From SHYQ01 sp041674525 (lineage in GTDB: Bacteria > Chloroflexota > Dehalococcoidia > UBA2979), in contig JBAYVN010000068.1 in assembly GCA_041674525.1 (NCBI GenBank), positions 1 to 13,087 on the forward strand: DNA of 13,087 nt, read 5' to 3'. The translations under genes and the position numbers were made by a program. The notes beneath the pieces are model-generated. The model did not search any database. It was not told the origin of the DNA and saw nothing but the letters and a program-made list of their open reading frames with translations. Positions 1-6,208 of this stretch are shown here, one piece after another. Numbering within the stretch: the first letter of the stretch is position 1; the number at the start of each line of letters is the position of its first letter.

Positions 1-1076
1 GCGACGAGCTTCTTCAGGCAGCCGATGGTCACGCCGCCCGCGGTCTCCGCGAAGATGCCCTCCGTCTCGGCGAGCAGCTTGATCCCCTCCACCACCTCGT
101 CGTCGTTCACCATCTCGGCGCCGCCGCCGGTCTCCTCCATCTGCTTGAGCGCGTAGTAGCCGTCCGCCGGGTTGCCGATCGCCAGCGAGCGGGCGATGGT
201 GTTCGGCTTCTGCGGCACGAAGTTCAGCGTGTGCTTGGAGTACGCGGTGGTGATCGGAGAGCAGCCCTCCGCCTGCGCGCCGGACATGCGGGTGTGCGGC
301 GTGTCGATGAGTCCCACCTTGTGGAACTCCTGCAGGCCCTTCCAGATCTTCGTGTACATCGAGCCGGACGCCATCGGCGCGACGATGTGGTCGGGCGCCC
401 GCCAGCCGAGCTGCTCCGCGATCTCGAAGCCGAGGGTGCGCGACCCCTCCGCGTAGTACGGACGCACATTGATGTTCACGAAGGCCCACGGTCGCGACAT
501 CGACAGCTCGGTGCAGAGGCGGTTCACGTCGTCATACGACCCGCGCACCATCACCAGCGTCGGGTCGTAGATGGCGGAGCCGACCACTTTCCCCTGCTCC
601 AGGTCGTCCGGGATGAAGACGTAGCAGTCCATCCCGGCCCCCGCGGCGTGCGCCGCGACGGAGTTCGCGAGGTTCCCCGTGGACGCGCACGCGATCGCCT
701 CGAACCCGAACTCGCGGGCGCGGGCGATGGCGACGGAGACCACGCGGTCCTTGAACGACCACGTGGGGTTCACGGTGTCGTTCTTGATCCACAGCGTGTC
801 CAGGCCCACCGCCTTCGCCAGGCGATCCGCCCGCAGCAGCGGCGTGTAGCCGGTGCCCAGGTCCACCTTGTACTTCTCGTCGCACGGCAGCAGCGGGGCG
901 TAACGCCACAGCGTGGTCGGTCCGCTCTCCACGGAGTCGCGGGTCATCGCCGCGTGGATGCCGTCGTAGTCGTAGGCCACCTCCAGCGGCCCGAAACAGA
1001 ACTCGCAGGAGAAGATCGGGGTCAGCGGATACTCGCGGCCGCACTCGCGGCAGCGCAGGGCACGACAGAATGACAT
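1..1076 (-). CDS. thrC: Threonine synthase (3' end cut off by the window edge)
   Basis: This is a cytoplasmic PLP enzyme that normally converts O-phosphohomoserine to threonine. The visible 358 residues start MSFCRALRCRECG, and the four cysteines C9, C12, C24 and C27 form an N-terminal rubredoxin-like zinc ribbon, common in the longer bacterial/archaeal form. The PLP lysine is K109 in SFKDR, followed by the ACASTGNLANS phosphate-binding region, and AGGVTIG lies near the visible end. The C-terminal residues lie outside the window. The ATG at 1076 is chosen because GAGGA (1089-1085) sits 8 nt upstream. The gene is preceded by a long structured leader with a SAM-I riboswitch, so expression should respond to S-adenosylmethionine. 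That is unusual for a plain threonine gene. It may be a paralog working in methionine synthesis, or the head of an operon with methionine genes further left. Fold-family assignment is very secure; the physiological role is less so. Confidence 0.95.
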   Translation of the reverse strand, partial: MSFCRALRCRECGREYPLTPIFSCEFCFGPLEVAYDYDGIHAAMTRDSVESGPTTLWRYAPLLPCDEKYKVDLGTGYTPLLRADRLAKAVGLDTLWIKNDTVNPTWSFKDRVVSVAIARAREFGFEAIACASTGNLANSVAAHAAGAGMDCYVFIPDDLEQGKVVGSAIYDPTLVMVRGSYDDVNRLCTELSMSRPWAFVNINVRPYYAEGSRTLGFEIAEQLGWRAPDHIVAPMASGSMYTKIWKGLQEFHKVGLIDTPHTRMSGAQAEGCSPITTAYSKHTLNFVPQKPNTIARSLAIGNPADGYYALKQMEETGGGAEMVNDDEVVEGIKLLAETEGIFAETAGGVTIGCLKKLV

Positions 1077-1171
1077 GGTGTGAGTCCTCGAATGTGTGGC
1101 GCTGCACGCAGCGCGCCGATGCGTCGAACTGAGCCGGTGTCGATCCGAAAGATCGACGTGCGATGAGGAGC

Positions 1172-1207
1172 GCCCGAGGCGCGAGCCGTGCGGCGTCGCG
1201 TTCGGGC
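1172..1207 (-). other. GC-rich hairpin starting at leader-ORF stop codon
   Basis: The minus-strand RNA folds GCCCGA (1207-1202) with UCGGGC (1177-1172). Nested inside are CGCGA/UCGCG and GCC-GCAC-GGC, giving about 14 pairs. There is no U tract, so it is not a standard terminator. A ribosome stopping at the leader ORF's TAG would cover its 5' arm. Two further simple hairpins follow toward thrC: 1139-1157 (GTCGATC arms, 5-nt loop) and 1099-1114 (GCGCTG/CAGCGC), the latter 10 nt upstream of the thrC ribosome-binding site. Confidence 0.5.
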
Positions 1208-1308
1208 TAGCGCATCGCCATCGGCGACATGGCGTCGCGCACGCCGCGCGGAGAGGTGCCCGCCGGGCGCGGCGCGTGGAGCGAATGGGGATGCTGAAGC
1301 GGGGTCAT
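1207..1308 (-). CDS. Candidate 33-codon leader ORF between SAM riboswitch and thrC
   Basis: This is a short ORF from ATG 1308 to TAG 1207 in the thrC leader. A GGAAGG ribosome-binding site (1322-1317) has an 8-nt spacer to the ATG and lies directly against the 3' strand of the riboswitch P1 stem, so aptamer folding could affect its translation. The peptide begins MTPLQHPHSLHAP and ends RDAMSPMAMR, with Met at positions 27, 30 and 32, just before the stop. A GC-rich hairpin (1172-1207) begins at the last base of the stop codon. The layout resembles attenuation leader peptides, but the composition is simple, the ORF could occur by chance, and I recognise no homolog. It is offered as a candidate only. 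Confidence 0.35.
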   Translation of the reverse strand: MTPLQHPHSLHAPRPAGTSPRGVRDAMSPMAMR

Positions 1309-1321
1309 GAGCGGCGCCTTC

Positions 1322-1446
1322 CGTTCATCTTCCTCGACGTTACACCCGCAACGTCGAGCCGGAGTTAGCACCGTGTTCGCCCAAGGCTGTGGCGACCGGT
1401 TGCCGCGGGTTCGCAGGGCCGGGCCCTCCCCCGCTCTGGATGAACA
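1322..1446 (-). promoter_or_regulatory. SAM-I (S-box) riboswitch aptamer
   Basis: Read on the minus strand, the RNA has the S-box hallmarks in order. The P1 5' strand is GUUCAUC (1445-1439), followed by CAGAGCGGGGGAGGG, GGCCC, and GAACCCGCGGCAACCGG. P3 is UCGCC pairing with GGGCGA, and then comes the diagnostic GGUGCUAACUCC. P4 is a perfect 9-bp stem (CTCGACGTT 1333-1341 with 1350-1358). GGAAGAUGAAC closes P1 at 1329-1323. The family binds S-adenosylmethionine and normally switches off methionine and cysteine genes when SAM is plentiful. No hairpin followed by a U tract is seen downstream, so control is more likely translational or Rho-linked than classical intrinsic termination. The downstream gene is thrC, 246 nt away. 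Confidence 0.93.
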
Positions 1447-1491
1447 TCGAGGCTCTGGCCCACGAGGGGCCGCCGCCTGATGCGTACGCAG

Positions 1492-1521
1492 AGGCTAGAT
1501 TCCCGGCTCGCATCCTGTCAA
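1492..1521 (-). promoter_or_regulatory. Probable promoter of the SAM riboswitch-thrC transcript
   Basis: A perfect -35 TTGACA (1521-1516) is followed after 18 bp by TAGCCT (1497-1492, 3 of 6 to consensus), just upstream of the aptamer. The predicted start near 1485 gives a short lead-in before P1. The -35 overlaps the TGA stop of the glutaredoxin-like gene (1520-1518). The -35 match is strong and the -10 weak. Confidence 0.5.
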
Positions 1522-1856
1522 TCGGCGCGGGCCCGGCCGGCGGGACCCTCGTCCGCGGGCGGGTACTGCCCCAGGGTCCCCAGCCGCGCGTTGATCAGCG
1601 CCGCGCGCACCACCCCGATGTCCACGGCCCCCTGCGCGACGACCGTCCCGCCGACCTCGACCACCGGGATCTCGAGCAGGTAGCGACGCTCCAGCTCCGG
1701 GTCGCCGTCGATGCTCACGTCGTCCAGGTGGAACGGGAAGGTCTGCTGGAGCGCGCGGAGCTGCAGGCGCGCCACGTCGCAGAGGTGGCAGCCCTTGCGC
1801 CCGTACAGCGTCAGGTGCGGCGCATCCGGGGGCATCGAGGGCACACCGCGCATCAT
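1518..1856 (-). CDS. Glutaredoxin-like (DUF836) thiol protein
   Basis: This is a small thioredoxin-fold protein of up to 112 residues. The redox motif is CHLC (C23, C26) in LYGRKGCHLCD after the first strand, and the cis-proline signature is in LEIPVVEVGG. The length and sequence style match the glutaredoxin-like DUF836 family, whose members are presumed cytoplasmic thiol-disulfide oxidoreductases with poorly known substrates. It lies 18 bp downstream of lgt and is probably cotranscribed with it. The start is uncertain: tandem ATGs at 1856 and 1853 have no clear Shine-Dalgarno, and the Met at 1835 (residue 8) is an alternative that still keeps the whole fold. Its stop codon is embedded in the -35 box of the thrC leader promoter. 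Confidence 0.82.
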   Translation of the reverse strand: MMRGVPSMPPDAPHLTLYGRKGCHLCDVARLQLRALQQTFPFHLDDVSIDGDPELERRYLLEIPVVEVGGTVVAQGAVDIGVVRAALINARLGTLGQYPPADEGPAGRARAD

Positions 1857-1874
1857 CGGGGCGTCATCTGCTGT

Positions 1875-2738
1875 TCAGCCTCGACGTACCGGGACGCGGC
1901 CCGGAGGCTCCGGCGCGGGGGGCGCCTCCTCCAGCGGCGGCTGCCGCCACAGGTAGACGATCGGGACCAGGGAGCCGATCACCGTGAGGAACGACACCAG
2001 CTGGGGCACCGTCATCCCGGGCAGCAGCGTCTGCGCGGAGTCCACGCGCAGGAACGTGACCGCGTACCGCATGACGGAATACCCGACCAGGAAGACGAAG
2101 AAGGTCAGCCCCGGCCGCCGTCGCAGCGGCCCGAACATGAAGTAGAAGAGCGCGGCGAGGATGACCAGGTCACCGATCATCTCGTAGGTGGTCGCGGGGT
2201 GGTGCGGGCCCGCCGTCAGGGAGTACTGGAATGCGGGTGAGTTCGGGTGCGTGTAGAGCACGGCCCACGGCAGGTTCGTCGCGCGCGCCAGGTGCTCGCC
2301 GTTGATCAGGTCGCCGATGCGCCCGATCGCCATGCCCGTGATCAGGCCGAAGCTTGCGATGTCCAGGCCCTTGCGGATCTCGTACCCGCGCCAGATCGCG
2401 AAGAGCAGCGATCCCAGCACGCCACCGAGCACGGCGCCCCAGATCGAGATGCCGCCCTCCTGGATGGCCAGGATGTCCAGCGGGTTCTGGCCGTAGTAGG
2501 CCCAGTGCTCCCACACGAACATCCCGCGCGCACCGATGATCCCGCTCGGCACGCCGACCAGCGCCAGCGAGTAGGCGTCGTCCTCGTCGTACCCGATCTT
2601 GCGACCCGCCCAGAGCGAGAGTTGCACGCCCACCAGGATGCCCACGGCAGTGAAGAGCCCGTGCCACGTGATCAGGAACGGCCCCAGCTTCACGATGTTG
2701 GGGCTCCACGGGATCGTGATCACCAGGAACGGCAGCAC
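1875..2738 (-). CDS. lgt: Prolipoprotein diacylglyceryl transferase
   Basis: This integral membrane enzyme transfers diacylglycerol from phosphatidylglycerol to the lipobox cysteine of prelipoproteins, the first step of lipoprotein maturation. The 287-residue product has the usual length and several hydrophobic segments. It also shows the ITWHGL motif (residues 23-28), the EGGISIWGAVLGG segment (94-106), the signature GRIGDLINGEH (139-149), and HHPATTYEMIGD with a later FLRVDSAQ that fits the conserved Arg/acidic region. The start is GTG 2738, preceded by a consensus AGGAGG ending 4-5 nt upstream. In E. coli numbering the signature carries Asp at N146 and Ala at G154, both reported as essential there; such variants may be a lineage trait. 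The C-terminal tail after the last helix is Pro/Arg-rich. It lies downstream of gatD. Confidence 0.95.
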   Translation of the reverse strand: MLPFLVITIPWSPNIVKLGPFLITWHGLFTAVGILVGVQLSLWAGRKIGYDEDDAYSLALVGVPSGIIGARGMFVWEHWAYYGQNPLDILAIQEGGISIWGAVLGGVLGSLLFAIWRGYEIRKGLDIASFGLITGMAIGRIGDLINGEHLARATNLPWAVLYTHPNSPAFQYSLTAGPHHPATTYEMIGDLVILAALFYFMFGPLRRRPGLTFFVFLVGYSVMRYAVTFLRVDSAQTLLPGMTVPQLVSFLTVIGSLVPIVYLWRQPPLEEAPPAPEPPGRVPVRRG

Positions 2739-2804
2739 CGGGACCTCCTGCCAGCGTGTGCCCCCCTGCGAGGAGCCGCCACCGCTTCACGATACTCGGG
2801 CATC

Positions 2805-2823
2805 CCCGCCTCCGCGAGGCGAG
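2805..2823 (-). other. Hairpin between gatD and lgt
   Basis: On the minus strand CTCGCCTC (2823-2816) pairs with GAGGCGGG (2812-2805) around a GCG loop, 8 pairs including one G-U, some 30 nt past the gatD stop. No U tract follows. It may be a partial terminator or mRNA-end stabiliser; lgt then starts with its own strong ribosome-binding site. Confidence 0.3.
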
Positions 2824-2852
2824 GCCCCGCGCGCCTCCGAGACGACCGCGCG

Positions 2853-3650
2853 CTATGCGGACCGCGCCACGTGCCTCGACTTGCGCCGGGCCACCTGCAC
2901 CGCGGCGACGTGGGCACGCTCCGCGTACGGCGCGGCGATCGGCGGCAGGGGTTCGCTGCCTGCGCCCTCGCGATGCCGCAGGGCGGCGGCGATCAGGTGA
3001 TCCAGGAGCGCGGGGTTCTTCGGCAGCAGCGATCCGTGCAGGTACGTGCCGATCGCCTCGCCGCGGACGGCGCCCTCGGTGCCGTCCTCCCCGTTGTTGC
3101 CGAAGCCGTAGTCCACCATCGCGAACGGGCGCGCCGAGGGGCCGAGGTACGTCCGGCCGCCGTGGTTCTCGAACCCCGCGACCTCGCCGACGCCCGGCAC
3201 GACCGACGTCGCCACCACGTCGCCGATGCACCGCGGCCAGCCGGCGCCGGGCGCGACCGTCGTCACGTCGAAGACGCCAGCGCCCGCCAGCTCGGCGCCG
3301 GTGGCGTCGCGGTAGAAGTGGCCGAACAGCTGAAACCCGCCGCAGACGGCGAGCATCGCCACGCCCTCGTCGGCCCACGCGCGCAGGCGAGGCCCGCGCG
3401 CCGCCAGGTCGCCGGCGATTCGCCGCTGCTCGCGGTCCTGTCCACCGCCGATCAGCAGCAGGTCGGCCTCGGACGGCATCGCGTCGCCGAGGCTGACCGT
3501 GGCCACCTCCGCCTGCACGCCGTGCTCCGCCGCGCGCGAGCGCAGCGCGATCAGGTTGCCGCGATCGGCGTACACGTTCATCACGTCGTCGTACAGCGTC
3601 ACCACGCGGATCACGCGGGACACGCGGGCCGGGCCGCTCGCGCCGGTCAT
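2853..3650 (-). CDS. gatD: Lipid II isoglutaminyl synthase, glutaminase subunit GatD
   Basis: This is a class I-type glutamine amidotransferase that supplies ammonia to MurT. Together they amidate the alpha-carboxyl of D-Glu in the lipid II stem peptide at the cytoplasmic face of the membrane. The 265-residue protein begins with RVVTLYDDVMNVYADRGN, characteristic of the GatD/CobQ-like N-terminus. It has LLLIGGGQDREQ (64-75), the nucleophile C103 in AVCGGFQLFG and the catalytic H205 in GTYLHGSLLPKNP. The start ATG 3650 overlaps the murT stop as ATGA, typical of translational coupling of the two subunits. The C-terminal 40 residues are basic and Ala/Arg-rich and probably not part of the catalytic fold. 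CobQ/BioD-type amidotransferases are the nearest alternative, but the murT neighbour settles it. Confidence 0.95.
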   Translation of the reverse strand: MTGASGPARVSRVIRVVTLYDDVMNVYADRGNLIALRSRAAEHGVQAEVATVSLGDAMPSEADLLLIGGGQDREQRRIAGDLAARGPRLRAWADEGVAMLAVCGGFQLFGHFYRDATGAELAGAGVFDVTTVAPGAGWPRCIGDVVATSVVPGVGEVAGFENHGGRTYLGPSARPFAMVDYGFGNNGEDGTEGAVRGEAIGTYLHGSLLPKNPALLDHLIAAALRHREGAGSEPLPPIAAPYAERAHVAAVQVARRKSRHVARSA

Positions 3651-5083
3651 CGCTTCGCCTCCCAGTACGCGCCCACGCCCGCGCGGCGAGCGAGGGCGGC
3701 GCGCACGTCCATCATCGCGGTGTACGTGGCGATCACGTCCAGCCGCCCACCCGGCGGGGTCCGCGCCAGCGCCGCGTCCAGCGCGCGCTCGGTCTGCGCG
3801 ATCACCGAGATCGGCGCCACCCCCGCCAGCGCGAACCTCAGCGCGAGGTCGTCCGCGCGGTCGCCGGAGCACACCACCGTCGCCCCCGTGCCCGCGATCA
3901 TCTCCACGTCCGCATCGTAGATCCACGACACGTCCTGCCCGTCCTGCACGCCGTCGTTGAGCATGGCGAGCACGGTCAGCGGGGGCGCGGCCACCGTCAG
4001 CAGGCGGAGCACCTCGTTCAGCCCGGCGGGGTTCTTCGCCAGCAGCAGCCGCACGCGTTCGCCCGCGATCTCGAATCGCTCCTGCCGCCCGAAGGCGGGC
4101 CCCGCCTGCGCGAGCGCCTCCGCGATCTTGGCCGCCGGGACGCCCAGGGCGTGCGCGGCCGCCGTCGCCGCCAGCGCGTTGTACACGGAGTACAGCCCCG
4201 CCAGCGGCAGGTCGACGGTGAACGACTCGCCGCCGATCGCCACCTCCACGGTGCTGCCGTCCTCGCGCAGCGTCACGCGGCGCGCGGACACCTCGGGCGC
4301 CGGCCGCGCGCGCCCGCACGAGGGGCACCGCCAGCGGCCGACGTGGCCCATATAGATCGCGGCGTAGACGAAGCGGGACCCGCAGGTGCAGAAGCGCGCG
4401 TCGGAGGCGTGCTCCGCGTGGGCCAGCGCCGCCGCATCGTCGTCCACGCCGAACGTGACCACCCGGCCCCCGCGCGCGTGCTCCGCGAGCTGCGCGATCG
4501 ACGGGTCATCCGCGTTGAGCACGAGCACCGCCGGTGGCTCGACGACGTCCAGCGCGCGAGCCCAGCCCTCGGCGACGGAGTCGACCTCCCCGTAGCGATC
4601 GAGCTGGTCGCGGAACAGGTTGAGGAACACGGCGATGCGGGGCCGCAGGCGGGGCATGAGCCGCGCGAGCGCCGCCTCGTCCACCTCGAACAGTCCGGCG
4701 CGCTGCGCGGCGCCCGGGAGCGCCCCCCGCCCGTCCACGCTCGCCGTGTACGCGGTCACGAGCCCGCGCTCGAGGTTGGACCCCGACGGGTTGGTCAGCG
4801 GCTCGACGCCCGCATGGCGGAGGATGGCCGCCAGCAGGTGCGTGGTGGTCGTCTTGCCGTTGGTGCCCGTGACCGTCACCACGCCGTGCCCCGGCTGGCG
4901 CGCCAGCCGCTCGACCAGGGAGGGTGCGAGCGCGCCCGCAACGAGCCCGGGCAGCGCCGTCCCGCCACTGTGCCAGAGACGGCGGACCACGTTCCCGGCC
5001 GCGCGCCCCAGCACCAGCGCGAGGCGCTCGCGCGGGTTCGGCGGGGCCGGGACGATGGCCGTGCGGCCGGTCAGCGTGCTCAC
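3647..5083 (-). CDS. murT: Lipid II isoglutaminyl synthase, Mur ligase-like subunit MurT
   Basis: This is the ATP-dependent partner of GatD. It activates lipid II D-Glu and uses GatD ammonia to form D-isoglutamine. With GTG 5083 the product is 478 residues. It contains the Mur ligase P-loop TVTGTNGKTTTTH (70-82), the Mur central-domain region FEVDEAAL...FLNLFRDQLDRYGE, a zinc ribbon inserted in the middle domain (C232, C234, C253, C256), and the C-terminal DUF1727 motif LNDGVQDGQDVSWIYD (375-390) that carries the catalytic aspartate. The first knuckle is CxC (FCTCG) rather than the usual CxxC. The longer in-frame start at 5194 would lie across the tatA terminator, so GTG 5083 is preferred, although its Shine-Dalgarno is weak. 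GTG 5101 is also possible. Confidence 0.93.
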   Translation of the reverse strand: MSTLTGRTAIVPAPPNPRERLALVLGRAAGNVVRRLWHSGGTALPGLVAGALAPSLVERLARQPGHGVVTVTGTNGKTTTTHLLAAILRHAGVEPLTNPSGSNLERGLVTAYTASVDGRGALPGAAQRAGLFEVDEAALARLMPRLRPRIAVFLNLFRDQLDRYGEVDSVAEGWARALDVVEPPAVLVLNADDPSIAQLAEHARGGRVVTFGVDDDAAALAHAEHASDARFCTCGSRFVYAAIYMGHVGRWRCPSCGRARPAPEVSARRVTLREDGSTVEVAIGGESFTVDLPLAGLYSVYNALAATAAAHALGVPAAKIAEALAQAGPAFGRQERFEIAGERVRLLLAKNPAGLNEVLRLLTVAAPPLTVLAMLNDGVQDGQDVSWIYDADVEMIAGTGATVVCSGDRADDLALRFALAGVAPISVIAQTERALDAALARTPPGGRLDVIATYTAMMDVRAALARRAGVGAYWEAKR

Positions 5084-5143
5084 GGCTTGATTCTCGCGCA
5101 CTTCGGCGGTCCGCGCGTCGAGGCCGGCCGCGATGCGCCCGCC

Positions 5144-5176
5144 GGACACGAAACAGGCGCCGGAGAGGCGCCTGTT
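5144..5176 (-). terminator. Intrinsic terminator after tatA
   Basis: There is a perfect 10-bp inverted repeat, AACAGGCGCC (5152-5161) and GGCGCCTGTT (5167-5176), with a 5-nt loop. On the minus strand it is followed by a UGUUUCGUGU-like tail, about 30 nt beyond the tatA stop. It should end the tatA transcript, so murT-gatD-lgt probably has its own promoter or depends on read-through. Confidence 0.75.
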
Positions 5177-5206
5177 CATCACCGAAGGGGACACCGGGCT
5201 CGGGGA

Positions 5207-5419
5207 CTACGCGTCCTTGCGGGCCTCGTCCGAGGAGGCGACGGTGGCAGCGTCCTTCTTCTTTTGCTCCTCGGCGGCCTTGGTCTGGGATTCCTCGCGG
5301 AACTCGCGGATGCCGCGTCCCAGCGCGCCGCCCAGGCCCGCCAGACGCGACGCCCCGAAGAGGACGACGACGATCGCCAGGATGATCAGGAGCTCGGTCG
5401 GACCAAGAGTGCCAAACAT
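5207..5419 (-). CDS. tatA: Sec-independent protein translocase TatA
   Basis: This is the pore-forming subunit of the twin-arginine translocase, which exports folded proteins across the cytoplasmic membrane. The 70-residue protein has the classic layout: a short N-terminus MFGTLGPTELL, one hydrophobic helix (about residues 7-22), the conserved FG hinge in VVLFGASRLAGLGG, and an amphipathic helix RGIREFREES. A Lys/Glu/Ala-rich soluble tail follows. The start ATG 5419 has GGAGGT 8 nt upstream. tatB and tatC are not in the window. The neighbour xdhC-type genes concern molybdoenzymes, and many molybdoenzymes are Tat substrates, but that link is only suggestive. TatA and TatE/TatB cannot be fully separated by sequence, but the short length favours TatA. 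Confidence 0.94.
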   Translation of the reverse strand: MFGTLGPTELLIILAIVVVLFGASRLAGLGGALGRGIREFREESQTKAAEEQKKKDAATVASSDEARKDA

Positions 5420-5505
5420 GGATCACTACCTCCGGGGCAGGCGCAGTAGTTGCGGCCGTCTCCCGATCGTACACCCACCGGCCCGAATGCAATCCCCCGC
5501 CGCCG

Positions 5506-5820
5506 CTACCCGGCGATGCGCTCCACGAAGACACGCATCACCCCGCCGCAGATCTTGTCGTCGCCGTCGGTCGGCTCCGTGAGATCGACGATCACGGTGC
5601 GGGGCGCCCCGTCCGCCATCGTCTCCATCGCCTCCTGCCAGACCTCGGCCTCGCCGCAGCCGCCGCCGATGGTGCCGATGAACGACCCATCCGGGCGCAG
5701 GAGCATGGAGGCGCCCGGCTTGCGGGGCGTGGAACCCAGCGCTGACGAGACGGTCGCAAGAACGCGCGGTTCACCGCTCGCCTGGGCCTGAAGGATCTCC
5801 TGGTACAGCTCCAGGGACAT
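5506..5820 (-). CDS. Stand-alone CoxI/XdhC N-terminal domain protein
   Basis: This 104-residue protein is essentially one XdhC_CoxI domain. It shows VLATVSSALGSTPRKPGASML (20-40), GSFIGTIGGGCGEAEV (45-60) with C55, and DKICGGVMRVFVERI (88-102) with C91. Family members help insert or sulfurate the molybdenum cofactor of xanthine dehydrogenase or CO dehydrogenase-type hydroxylases. Here the Rossmann domain that usually follows is absent and is encoded separately, in the gene at 6252-7100. The start ATG 5820 (MSLELYQ) is chosen because GGAG lies 8 nt upstream; the in-frame extension to 5913 has no such site and is not family-like. It sits 86 bp upstream of tatA and may be cotranscribed with it. 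No molybdoenzyme structural gene is visible nearby. Confidence 0.85.
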   Translation of the reverse strand: MSLELYQEILQAQASGEPRVLATVSSALGSTPRKPGASMLLRPDGSFIGTIGGGCGEAEVWQEAMETMADGAPRTVIVDLTEPTDGDDKICGGVMRVFVERIAG

Positions 5821-6062
5821 GGGTACAGCTCCGTCCGAGGGCGCCCTCCAGCCGAACGCCCGGTGCGATTTCATCTTACATGACGGTGCCCGGCGAATTG
5901 ACGCATTCCCCAACGGGGGTAATCAGGACCCAACGGCGGCAATCGGGCGAAAACCGCGCGGCGGCGAGGAATCCGATGGCCCCGCTCGCGCGTATCTCCG
6001 GTGAGCGGCGGTCGGTGTCCGGGACGCCGGTGCGCCCACGCCAGACTGGCCACGCCAGACAA

Positions 6063-6092
6063 GCACGAGGGCCGATTGCTCGGCCCCCGTGC
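6063..6092 (-). terminator. Strong hairpin, possible terminator
   Basis: GCACGAGGGCCGA (6063-6075) pairs with TCGGCCCCCGTGC (6080-6092), 12 of 13 pairs, 4-nt loop TTGC. On the minus strand the stem is followed by UUGUCUGG, a poor U tract. It could end the xdhC transcript or a short RNA begun at the promoter-like site near 6203; attenuation of the CoxI gene is another option. Confidence 0.45.
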
Positions 6093-6202
6093 CCCAGAGG
6101 GAACTGGCAGCGTTGGCGCCGCCGACCGTCGCTCGCAACGCACTCGCGTGGCGGCGACCGCGAGCGGCGCTTTCGCGCGCCCGCGCTCGGTCCGGCGCTC
6201 CT

Positions 6203-6208
6203 ATCATA
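6203..6208 (-). promoter_or_regulatory. Promoter-like -10 element downstream of xdhC
   Basis: The minus strand reads GATATGATAGG, with TATGAT (5 of 6 to TATAAT) at 6208-6203, in an AT-rich patch that stands out from the GC-rich surroundings. The -35 is poor (CTGAAT or TGAATT at 17-18 bp). Transcription would begin near 6195 and run toward the CoxI-domain gene. Confidence 0.3.

Noticed and set aside
231..1073. Plus-strand frame opposite thrC
   Set aside because: Composition is typical of antisense frames in GC-rich genes; the minus strand carries threonine synthase motifs throughout.
1457..1471. GGCCC-ACGAG-GGGCC hairpin as terminator of the glutaredoxin-like gene
   Set aside because: Only 5 bp, no U tract, and it lies downstream of the thrC leader promoter, so termination there would make little sense.
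2247..3920. Long plus-strand frame opposite lgt, gatD and murT
   Set aside because: Arg/Ala/His-rich translation with no motif, crossing several real genes on the other strand.
5084..5194. N-terminal extension of MurT to the ATG at 5194
   Set aside because: The extension would be encoded across the tatA terminator hairpin and does not resemble MurT N-termini; GTG 5083 fits the family better.
5923..6207. Minus-strand 94-codon frame in the gap between the XdhC-family genes
   Set aside because: Arg/Ala/Pro/Ser-rich, no ribosome-binding site, and it spans the strong hairpin at 6063-6092; noncoding structure explains the stretch better.
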